A stretch of DNA of 64,000 bases from Mesostigma viride (lineage: Eukaryota; Streptophyta; Mesostigmatophyceae; Mesostigmatales; Mesostigmataceae): positions 63,501 through 127,500 of the forward strand of contig RPFO01000310.1 of NCBI GenBank assembly GCA_009746045.1, given 5' to 3'. Position 1 is the first letter of the stretch, and the number at the start of each line of letters is the position of its first letter. Under the pieces are notes generated by a model. That model saw only the letters and a list, made by a program, of their open reading frames with translations, had not been told where the DNA came from and did not search any database. The position numbers and the translations under genes were made by a program. This document shows, piece after piece, positions 26,901 to 33,740 of this stretch.

Positions 26901-27461
26901 AAAACCATCCGCACAATCTAGTACTGTGAAACAGGTAGAACCTTTAACCTTATTAAATATATCATCAATACGAGGTAGAGGGTATTTAGACTTCACAGTA
27001 ATATCGTTTAGCTTCCTATAATCAGTAACTAGGCGAAACTTGCCATTTGGTTTAGGAACTAACAGGACACCAGCGGAGTAGGGGGAGTTACTAGGCTCTA
27101 TCAATCCTGCTTCTAATAGTGATACTAAAATCTGTTTTAGTTCCTTTAATTCTGTAGGGCCCATTCTATACATCGGAGAGTGCGTAGGAACTGCACCGTC
27201 CTTGATAACTACACGGTGTAAAACAGAACGAGGAGGAGGATAAGAAGGAGTCTTTTCTTCAAATACTTTTGAGGAATCTATCACAGCCATGTATCTTACT
27301 ATTTCATTTTCAGTAAATCCCACTCCTATTGTATCCACTGTATTTACATCTATATCCACACTATTATTAGTGATAGGTATCTCTTGTACTTCTAACTGAA
27401 GGAACATACATAATAGGTATCCATATTCTTTTAGTTCAGAACGTAATTCGTCATTGGACAT
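23937..27461 (-). CDS. pol: Chromovirus pol: RT, RNase H, integrase, chromodomain (1174 aa)
   Basis: Uninterrupted. The reverse transcriptase covers about residues 80-370 (KYPLPRIDDIF 159-169, FTVLDCADGFWQ 178-189, YLDD 270-273). RNase H is about 413-505 (ATDAS 416-420, E459, QTDH 497-500). The integrase HHCC zinc site is H737, H742, C772 and C775. The catalytic triad D805, D866 and E902 has the canonical 35-residue gap between the last two. A GPF module (LGPFRVLSRVGNFLYEIDIP) follows, and the C-terminus (VEGIVAHRDIKKG, then YKVKWMYARSEVDKVWYTES) is a chromodomain, which defines the clade. Odd: about 27 extra residues (GNSHLPQ... to ...SEHDRS, 238-265) lie between LRPVM and the YLDD strand. 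Also odd: its ATG overlaps the protease stop by one base (TAATG at 27463-27459). Confidence 0.97.
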   Translation of the reverse strand: MSNDELRSELKEYGYLLCMFLQLEVQEIPITNNSVDIDVNTVDTIGVGFTENEIVRYMAVIDSSKVFEEKTPSYPPPRSVLHRVVIKDGAVPTHSPMYRMGPTELKELKQILVSLLEAGLIEPSNSPYSAGVLLVPKPNGKFRLVTDYRKLNDITVKSKYPLPRIDDIFNKVKGSTCFTVLDCADGFWQLRIAPEDCHKTAFATPFGHYQFRVAAMGLCNSPASFQMLMNEVLRPVMGNSHLPQVSSDLKDPSFSSVSLSEHDRSCAQAYLDDILIYSPDFETHLRDLKKVLEIMAENSLWARRAKVRSGRSVPFLGHVLSDAGVATDPDKTKSIQEWPTPTDVKGVRSFLGIASYYRRFIPRFATIAAPINHLLKKDIPFVWSSECQSAFQCLKSLLLSPPVLILPDTTKPFVVATDASKVAIGGVLLQDQGQGLQPIEYISRTMLPAERNYPVHQQELLAVVYCCHAWQHFLKGAQFDVCLNEPCEIDPYRLVIQTDHRPLTHLLSQPNLTPRQARWMEFLAQFSPFKLQYVKGVDNIVPDALSRRADYSFFEDLDVLNTTLVPTTMGVTPYGELPDDESYAYLFHTAVRMPDLLSHVGLSLPCEALPVVSVGGEGKNKISIPLSHIATRSGKSYEHIVPLGPPLLFGKAVGDLFKPVLDTSVAMPTSDLERLISRFTATEPEALAAIAAHPQQLGKHPCKFVGGFLYVQIADSPPQWRLYVPPICRSSLLFELHDLAAHQGGKRVRDLVARSYYWPSLLKDVDEYVRTCQSCQEMKPNNVGQIAEPRTLPDPIMPWDSIMMDFVGPFRKNDRGNAQILVFVDRFTRMCHLVPCPLELTARDCARLYLNNVYRYHGLSRQFISDKDKLFTSDFWQQFFAAIGTKVTFGTAYHSSSSHLVERLNRVVEEALRHYVNGSGSDWEDYLCLVEFSLNNCPQAAHGYTPFFLDTGRQPLTPTSLLASPLRDKDDVSRDTVEGVQALLDKMKNAHDNAIAGYHRAQAKYLARLRASLDRRAPEIEIGDLVLVEGPRVGRFAHKFEAELKVKLRPAFLGPFRVLSRVGNFLYEIDIPTSWQTHSRTFHRSQLKLYHQSTFAGRELAPAPLEHNPDTGEVEDEVEGIVAHRDIKKGRGTQRQYKVKWMYARSEVDKVWYTESELDGCSRLLQEYKTLHKL

Positions 27462-28219
27462 TAATACTTCAGGTATAGGTCTACAGGAGGATCAACAGGT
27501 GTAGGAGGAGTAATATCTACCAAGGATAAATTTTCTAATCTATAATGACGTTCTGGTACCCAGTAGGAGCTATCTGGAAACCAAATGACCATAGTATCAT
27601 AATTAATAGTGATTTTATTATCCTGATGCCAATCTAATCCTAGTAATACATCAGCTGTAGTGATAGGGCCTATAGTGGCCGTCAGGTTGACCGTACGTCC
27701 TTGTATGACCAGGGGAAGGGACACCGTACCCGGGGAATGACTGGTGCGACCGTCAGCATAATGGACAGTGACAGTTTTTGTGTGAGGGGTAGGGACTAGT
27801 CCTAAACGCCTAACTAGGGCCTCGCTCACAAAGGAGCTAGCCGCACCGCTATCCACTAACACAGAGACATTCAAGAGTTCATCAGCATGCAGGAAGGGGT
27901 CTACAACAGTATGAGGGACGGTTAAGCCACCATTCAAGAACATAAGAGGACGCACACGTAGTGGTAGGGATGATTCAGCTCCTACAGAGGTTATAAAAAC
28001 AGGCAAGCAAAAATTATTATCTGGGGTACTATCTAAGGACCTGTCCAGGTTACCCCCGGCTGACAGGCCTACTGTTCCCCCTCCCCCCCAAATCCATAGG
28101 AACGAACCCCGAAGAAGACCCTGGCGGAAAAGCCACTGCTGGAGGGTCACGAGGGATTGAAGAGGGTGCGGGAGCCTGATTATCATAGGGGAACCCTGGG
28201 GATCCTGTCTGCACAGCAT
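27461..28219 (-). CDS. Chromovirus protease ORF
   Basis: This 252-codon frame in the +1 phase relative to gag holds a retropepsin domain: SVLVDSGAASSFVSEALVRR (catalytic Asp in DSGA), then VLLGLDWHQDNKITINYD. It overlaps the 3' end of gag by about 170 nt. It probably becomes protein by ribosomal +1 shifting there; the run TTGGGGGGGAGGGGG on the minus strand at 28079-28093 is a candidate site. It ends TAA at 27463-27461, where pol begins with the overlapping ATG. As gag and pol are in the same frame, a +1 and then a -1 step would be needed to read all three as one chain. Confidence 0.9.
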   Translation of the reverse strand: MLCRQDPQGSPMIIRLPHPLQSLVTLQQWLFRQGLLRGSFLWIWGGGGTVGLSAGGNLDRSLDSTPDNNFCLPVFITSVGAESSLPLRVRPLMFLNGGLTVPHTVVDPFLHADELLNVSVLVDSGAASSFVSEALVRRLGLVPTPHTKTVTVHYADGRTSHSPGTVSLPLVIQGRTVNLTATIGPITTADVLLGLDWHQDNKITINYDTMVIWFPDSSYWVPERHYRLENLSLVDITPPTPVDPPVDLYLKY

Positions 28220-29690
28220 TCAGCCTACTAGGGGTAGCTGAAGGAATGCGTCCTGAAGTGGGACGAATAGGAGCACGCTGAGGGGTACGAGGAGGGCGAG
28301 CGTCGGGATGAGGGGGAGCACCCGAAAGGAACTTGGGGCACTCACGTTTAAGATGACCTACTTCCTTACAATGATAGCAGGTAATATGAGAGACATCCAG
28401 AGCTGAAAGGTCAGTCACACAGATATCTAATTCTTCTACATAGGAGTTCTCCTCCTCAGGGGTAAGGCTAATATTATTAATACGGGAACGGGTAGGAAGA
28501 GAAGGTGTGGAGAAGAAATCTGCTACTCGTAAAAGATGCTGGCGCACATGCTTGAGGGGCAGGTCAGTAAAACGGTAGGCAGAGAACTGGCGCTTGACTT
28601 CACGCAATAAGGGTCTACTGAGGCCCTGAAGGAAGCGAGCACGTACTTCTGCACCCGACAAATCCCTAATTCGTACCATCTGAGCATCAAACTCTTTCAT
28701 ATATTCTTTGAAGGACTTGGTACCCTGCTGCAAGGTGCCAAAGGATAATCTATCCTGCCAATCTGCATCGGGAGGGACTAAATGGTTCTCTAAACGCTTG
28801 AACAATTCTGCTACAGAGTTTGGGTAGGCATGAGAGGCAAGAGACTCACACTGGATGAGGTTAGCAAGTTCAGGAGTAATGCAGGTAGTAAGATAATGAG
28901 GAACTAGTACAGCATCAGAGAGGCGCCACCTATTGTGGTTCTGCCAGGACTCTGTGTTCTGGGTGAGCAACATAATGAAGGTGAAAAACTGTTGAGGGGT
29001 AGACTTGACATCCAGCTTAGGAAGGTTGGCAAAGAGGGGAAGAGCAGGAGGCTTAGGGGGATTAGAAGAATCAGTTTTTCCCATAGGGCCACTATCTTCC
29101 ACTGCTACATAAGCGGGATAGAAGGAAGGGATAGGAAAAGTCTTGGGTAGGGGTCTAGAGGGAGCCACCGTTTCAGGATGGTGCCCATAGGAGAAGGGGA
29201 CAGTATATTGCTCACGAAGAGAGGAATAGGCAAAATGATCATAATTCCTATCATCTAGGGGCATGGTACTGAAATCATTATTAACTTCTAAATCAGCCAC
29301 ACGGGTAGGAACCTGGGCAGCCTCATAGGCCGTCTCAGGGTAGGACCAGGAAGCAGGTGGGTAAAAGGGAACTGCACTAGGGCGCCCAGAAGGGCCGACA
29401 GGGGCCGAGGTACGACCCGTGTTAATAGCAGGCATTGAAGGCACAGGGTGGGAAGGAGGCCTAGGAGCATTGTTAGTGTGTGAGGACCTGCTGGAGGGGT
29501 GAGCCAAGGTTGCAGAAGGGGCAGGGGCCTGGTTCACAACGAAAGAAGGTTCCTCACTAAATCTGACTTGGGAAATACGTTGTTCATAGGTAGGTGGGGT
29601 AATTGAGGGACGACGGCGACCACCAGCAACAGGAGAAGGAGGTGAGGTACGCAGAATACCTTGAGGAGTGAGATGGTGTACCGTTTCCAA
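28050..29690 (-). CDS. gag: Chromovirus gag (546 aa)
   Basis: The N-terminal ~170 residues are Pro/Ser-rich. The middle is a Ty3/gypsy-type capsid region (WQDRLSFGTLQQGTKSFKEY, ARFLQGLSRPLLREVKRQFS). A single zinc knuckle with CCHC spacing (CYHCKEVGHLKREC) follows and then a Pro-rich tail ending near a G-run. It forms the virus-like particle and binds RNA. The frame is intact. The ATG at 29690 is the first in frame with a plausible length; the 5' leader upstream carries the split small ORF. Confidence 0.93.
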   Translation of the reverse strand: METVHHLTPQGILRTSPPSPVAGGRRRPSITPPTYEQRISQVRFSEEPSFVVNQAPAPSATLAHPSSRSSHTNNAPRPPSHPVPSMPAINTGRTSAPVGPSGRPSAVPFYPPASWSYPETAYEAAQVPTRVADLEVNNDFSTMPLDDRNYDHFAYSSLREQYTVPFSYGHHPETVAPSRPLPKTFPIPSFYPAYVAVEDSGPMGKTDSSNPPKPPALPLFANLPKLDVKSTPQQFFTFIMLLTQNTESWQNHNRWRLSDAVLVPHYLTTCITPELANLIQCESLASHAYPNSVAELFKRLENHLVPPDADWQDRLSFGTLQQGTKSFKEYMKEFDAQMVRIRDLSGAEVRARFLQGLSRPLLREVKRQFSAYRFTDLPLKHVRQHLLRVADFFSTPSLPTRSRINNISLTPEEENSYVEELDICVTDLSALDVSHITCYHCKEVGHLKRECPKFLSGAPPHPDARPPRTPQRAPIRPTSGRIPSATPSRLNAVQTGSPGFPYDNQAPAPSSIPRDPPAVAFPPGSSSGFVPMDLGGRGNSRPVSRG

Positions 29691-29890
29691 GGAGTCCCGT
29701 CGGTTACCACGAGTATTGTTATTGTTATGTTATTAGTAGTAGTATTATTATTATTATTGGTAGGTATAGGCGACATATCTCCACCCACTGGATCCATCTT
29801 TAATTACGTAAAGGAATAGGAATCAAAAGAAGAAAGCAACAAAAGAAAAAGGAAAAACCTTGAAGGTCTGCAGCAGGAACAAAATTAAAA

Positions 29891-30281
29891 TCAATCCTTT
29901 TTAACAACAGTAATGGATAGGGAACCAAACTCCAAAGTGAGAGGAGTATCTGAAGCAGATGCAGATGCAGCCCGTTTAGGGGGAGAAGAAGGAGGGGTAG
30001 CAAAGACTAGAGCTTCTACTGGAGGGCGACCATGAGGAATAGGGCGTACATGCAGGCCTAAATCTGTTTGGCTATGATCTATAAGGAACTGCTGAGCTTC
30101 TTCAAAGGACATAAATTTCTTATACCTAATTACGTTATACACGATTCTGAACGATCTTCCTAGCGTCGGACCAAGAAAGGAAAATGGAGGACCATTGAGG
30201 CGTAATCACTACGTAATATTTAGCTAGACTATTATCGCTAGAAGAATGGGAAGGAGCAGTAAAAGATCGCCGTTGGCTCAT
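29891..30281 (-). CDS. Viroplasmin/RNase H1-N-like domain split across two frames
   Basis: ATG at 30281 opens 48 codons. The last ~29 (AKYYVVITPQWSSIFLSW, then SDARKIVQNRV) run to TAA at 30135. The frame starting at 30142, +1 relative to the first, continues with YNVIRYKKFMSFEEAQQFLI and runs 80 more codons to 29891. Together they give the pattern of the caulimovirus VI / RNase H1 N-terminal hybrid-binding domain: YY.V......I..SW.....V, then YKKF.S.EEA..FL. The change of frame falls at CGTGTATAA. The downstream tail is Pro/Ala/Ser-rich with PKRA. It precedes gag. Whether the break is a translational shift or a 1-base loss cannot be told from one copy. Confidence 0.65.
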
Positions 30282-30808
30282 GGTAACGCACCTGGTAGGT
30301 CTTGAGCAGTCAAATGAGGAGAACGAGGAGAAGGCGACTTATCTCGGGTGTCTGAAACCGAACCAGATTGACGACGCACGTAGGGACGATGTTTCCAGCG
30401 CCAGGTGGTCGTAAGTATCCGGTTTCAAGAATTCTGCGTCCGGCGAAGGGTCGTCTAAATACGAAGCAGGCACGATGCAGAAAAAGGGTAATCTACGAGA
30501 CGCTAGCCGTCTCTCTATCGTCGAACCAAAACCAGCAACTGTCTACGGCAGTAAACCATCTTTCTAAGGAAACAAGACGAGGAGCAGGAGCTATATACGA
30601 AAGGATTTTCCGCTTCGAGCAGGTCTAACGTCTAGGCAGGGCGTGTCCTGAATCAGGCAGCACTATCCTCCTAGCTTGACGGCGACCCGCCCATTACCTG
30701 TCAAGTACGTGTCGTCTTCTTTTTCCCAGCCGCGGAAGGGTTGATTCAATGACGTATGTTGCAAAGGATCGTCGTCTCGCTCTCTATCTAAACTACCTCC
30801 GAGTCCAT
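30142..30808 (-). other. Chromovirus 5' leader
   Basis: The region between the 5' LTR and the small ORF has no other coding signal I trust. A plus-strand frame at 30368-30628 is antisense to the element and is not called. Confidence 0.6.
30793..30807 (-). promoter_or_regulatory. Primer-binding site
   Basis: One base inside the 5' LTR the minus strand reads TGGACTCGGAGGTAG, which begins with the TGG complementary to a tRNA CCA end. It would pair with a tRNA ending ...CUACCUCCGAGUCCA. I cannot say which tRNA. Confidence 0.75.
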
Positions 30809-31379
30809 TGTTACGCCGCAAGCCTCGGCCGCCACCTCTACCTCTACCTGTCCTGATACTACCTAAACTAGTGAGGCTGCTTCTATATACACCCCTAGCG
30901 AAAGACGACCGAGACGAACCAGATCTCAATGCATTTACATATGTACTACTGTAATATGCCATAGGCCATTTAATCAAACCCGTTTACTCCAGGAAAAGAG
31001 GAAGGAAACACAACTAAACTGCCGTGACCCAAGCTAATATGTGTTAATTCATTTAACACACGCCGAGTGACCACACAAGGAGTGGAACGTGCATAAATGG
31101 TCACCAACGGTCCAACAGGCTCGGGCCGACCTGGCCCTCGCCTGCAGAAACACAGAAACACAAGCAGGTGCACAGATGCACGCCTGTCCACTACATTCTA
31201 CAAAAGGATAAGGACCACTAATATAGTACGCGGCGCGGCGCCCAAAGGCACCCACTATACCACAGTACTGTTACGGGGACAATCATGTCCAAACTAGAAC
31301 TGCACGTAACCTAGGAACAACCGAGGCCAAGGACCTAATTTACGTCCGTAACTACAACGAATTGTTACGCGACGTAACA
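30809..31379 (-). repeat. 5' LTR (571 bp)
   Basis: Same ends and length as the left LTR. It carries the promoter of the element. The right target-site duplication GGATA follows at 31380-31384. Confidence 0.97.
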
Positions 31380-31514
31380 GGATATACACATTTCCATCAC
31401 CATTCATCTTCATCATCCTGAACGACTCGAACACGCGGACAAGATAACGGCAGGCTCGAGCTACCATGGTCCGGATTCTCCCGATTTCTGGCCTGCGCTG
31501 GTTGTCTCCTTGAA
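31380..31514 (-). repeat. Proximal part of dispersed tRNA-like repeat
   Basis: Together with 20527-20603 this is the repeat copy into which the chromovirus inserted. On the minus strand it runs CAAGGAGACAACCAGCGCAG...GGACCATGGTAGCTCGAG...GTGTTCGAGTCGTT. TAGCTCGAG and GTTCGAGTC stand about 31 bases apart, like the A and B boxes of a tRNA-type polymerase III promoter. Confidence 0.85.
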
Positions 31515-33010
31515 CTTAGTGCTCTATCCCGGGGGAGCTCGCCCGGGGGGGCGTCCACAGTTTCTTGTTGACAGCTAGAAAGGTCCTGCCCCGCCAGTAC
31601 ACTTGGGGCTTCTCGGGGTTGGTCTCAGTTGTGGCCCGGATGTAGTCGGGCCACTGATCGCGGCGTTCCTGCTGCAGGGCTGGCGTCAGGTCGTCGTCAA
31701 GCAACCAGGAGGTGTTCACCAGCTTCTTGCGGCGAGAGAGGAACTGAACTCGGGCTGTGATGTCGCTGAAGGTGAGGACCACTGGAGGGGGCCCAGCCTA
31801 AGTTGTCCCGTGGATGGGGCAGGCGGTAGGCGCCCTGCAGTGTCGCACCTGGCAGCTCCATGCATGCCAAGAGTTGTTTCTTCAGCTCGTCGAGAAGAGA
31901 GTCTGGGGTCTCCTCCCCGGCTGCATGTCAAAGCGCCTGAGGATGACCCGGCAGCGGCGACGGTCGCGGTGAGCGGCCTCGTGTCTTCGGCGCGTGTCTT
32001 CCAGCTCCTGGAGCTTGGTGGTGATGGCAGTGGTGGTACGGGAGGTTGCCTGGCTCTTGAGCAGGTCAGCCCAGGAGGCGCGAGTCGAGGGGTCATCGCT
32101 AGCCCTACCAGCAGGTTGGGCGGCGATGGTGGCCGTTCGCTCGGTGATCTCGGGGACCTGTGTGGCCAGGGCGTCTATCTTGGTAGCAACTGCCTCAAGC
32201 TAGATCACCATTCATCTTCATCATCCTGAACGACTCGAACACGCGGACAAGATAACGGCAGGCTCGAGCTACCATGGTCCGGATTCTCCCGATTTCTGGC
32301 CTGCGCTGGTTGTCTCCTTGAACTTAGTGCTCTATCCCGGGGGAGCTCGCCCGGGGGGGCGTCCACAGTTTCTTGTTGACAGCTAGAAAGGTCCTGCCCC
32401 GCCAGTACACTTGGGGCTTCTCGGGGTTGGTCTCAGTTGTGGCCCGGATGTAGTCGGGCCACTGATCGCGGCGTTCCTGCTACAGGGCTGGCGTCAGGTC
32501 GTCGTCAAGCGACCAGGAGGTGTTCACCAGCTTCTTGCGGCGAGAGAGGAACCGAACTCGGGCTGTGATGTCGCTGAAGGTGAGGACCACTGGAGGGGGC
32601 CCAGCCTAAGTTGTCCCGTGGATGGGGCAGGCGGTAGGCGCCCTGCAGTGTCGCACCTGGCAGCTCCATGCACGCCAAGAGTTGTTTCTTCAGCTCGTCG
32701 AGAAGAGAGTCAGCTGGGGTCTCCTCCCCGGCTGCATGTCAAAGCGCCTGAGGATGACCCGGCAGCGGCGACGGTCGCGGTGAGCGGCCTCGTGTCTTCG
32801 GCGCGTGTCTTCCAGCTCCTGGAGCTTGGTGGTGATGGCAGTGGTGGTACGAGAGGTTGCCTGGCTCTTGAGCAGGTCAGCCCAGGAGGCGCGAGTCGAG
32901 GGGTCATCGCTAGCCCTACCAGCAGGTTGGGCGGCGATGGTGGCCGTTCGCTCGGTGATCTCGGGGACCTGTGTGGCCAGGGCGTCTATCTTGGTAGCAA
33001 CTGCCTCAAG
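31396..33010 (-). repeat. Tandem duplication of an ~810-bp composite (tRNA-like repeat + ORF1 fragment)
   Basis: 31396-32200 and 32204-33010 are near-identical direct copies. The offset is 808 bp at the left end and 811 bp at the right because of a 3-base insertion near 32711. I count about six substitutions. Each copy has the 5' part of the tRNA-like repeat followed, on the plus strand, by an inverted ORF1 fragment. Confidence 0.93.
31515..32200 (-). pseudogene. LINE ORF1 fragment, copy 1
   Basis: The minus strand reads TTTAITTKLQELEDTRRRHE-like text, RCRVILRRFDMQPG, then after frame breaks ITARVQFLSRRKKLVNTSWL and LDDDLTPALQQERRDQWPDY, ending at TAG/TAA near 31516. It is the same C-terminal (RRM-like) half of ORF1 as in the element at 45783, but from a diverged subfamily. 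The frame breaks lie near 31800 and 31910. Confidence 0.8.
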
Positions 33011-33043
33011 TTTCACGGTGCCTTCGCCGATTCGGCCTTCCAC
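32323..33043 (-). pseudogene. LINE ORF1 fragment, copy 2
   Basis: Second copy of the same fragment, reaching slightly farther 5' (start near 33043: MEGRIGEGTVKLEAVATKID, then ALATQVPEITERTATIAAQP). It has the same frame breaks as copy 1, so the decay predates the duplication. Confidence 0.8.
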
Positions 33044-33129
33044 ATGGTTAATACCATCAGTTCCATCATCCTTAACGACTTCATGAAGGTTCCTTTACTC
33101 TGTCTTGGCACCCACGTGACGAAGTCACT

Positions 33130-33450
33130 TGCTAATCCTGAACGATCGACTCGACAACCGCGGATAAGATAACATACAGCAGGCTTGAGCTACGTACCAT
33201 GGTCCGGATTCTTCCAGATTTCTGGCCCGCGCTGGTTGTCGATCTTTGATACATGACATGGTTCGGATTCTCCAGATTTCTTGTCTGCACTAGTTGTCTA
33301 ATTGATACTTGATTTCATTTTATTTTATATGAGACGACTAAAAATTTCCAACATCCTGAACGACTTGACAAACACAGATAAGATAACAGCAGGCTCGAGC
33401 TACCATGGTCCGGATTCTTCCAGGTTTCTGGCCTGCGCTGGTTGTCTCTT
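33130..33450 (-). repeat. Two partial copies of the dispersed tRNA-like repeat
   Basis: ACCATGGTCCGGATTCTTCC...CTGGCC(C/T)GCGCTGGTTGTC occurs at 33132-33245 and 33352-33450, each with the preceding GGCTCGAGCTACC or a variant. They are more diverged than the copies beside the LTR element. They lie downstream of the YIPF5-type gene. Confidence 0.8.
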
Positions 33451-33740
33451 TGATACTCGCTAAACATTTGGCTCATAATTTAGTCACAAAGCTCGAACTG
33501 GCTGAGGCCTTGGAATGCAGGACTATAACAAAAAACTCAATGTCTTAGCAGACAAGAAACACTTTCCCTTCGAAGTCCCATTCGTGCAATACCCTAACAA
33601 CCACCGTGGTGGCTTTCTCTTGATGCCGCCCACATGGGAGCCCTGAAACCTCCGCATTCAGGACTTGATACCCCATCATCCAAGTGGATATTACAAGGTG
33701 CAAACTCCACCATCTACATAGTCGGTTATCACAAGTTACA

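Larger units (their letters stand above)
20604..31379 (-). mobile_element. Ty3/gypsy chromovirus, near-intact LTR retrotransposon
   Basis: The 10,776-bp element is read on the minus strand: 5' LTR (31379-30809), PBS, split viroplasmin-like ORF, gag, protease, pol with chromodomain, two extra ORFs, polypurine tract, 3' LTR (21174-20604). The two LTRs are both 571 bp and I find only two differences between them (20725/30930 and 20760/30965). With the exact 5-bp target duplication and the open pol, this points to recent insertion. It sits inside a copy of the short tRNA-like dispersed repeat. Note the unusual gene order and frames described for the individual genes. Confidence 0.97.

Noticed and set aside
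30368-30628. 86-codon plus-strand frame in the chromovirus leader
   Set aside because: It is antisense to the element, has no family signature and lies in the 5' leader.
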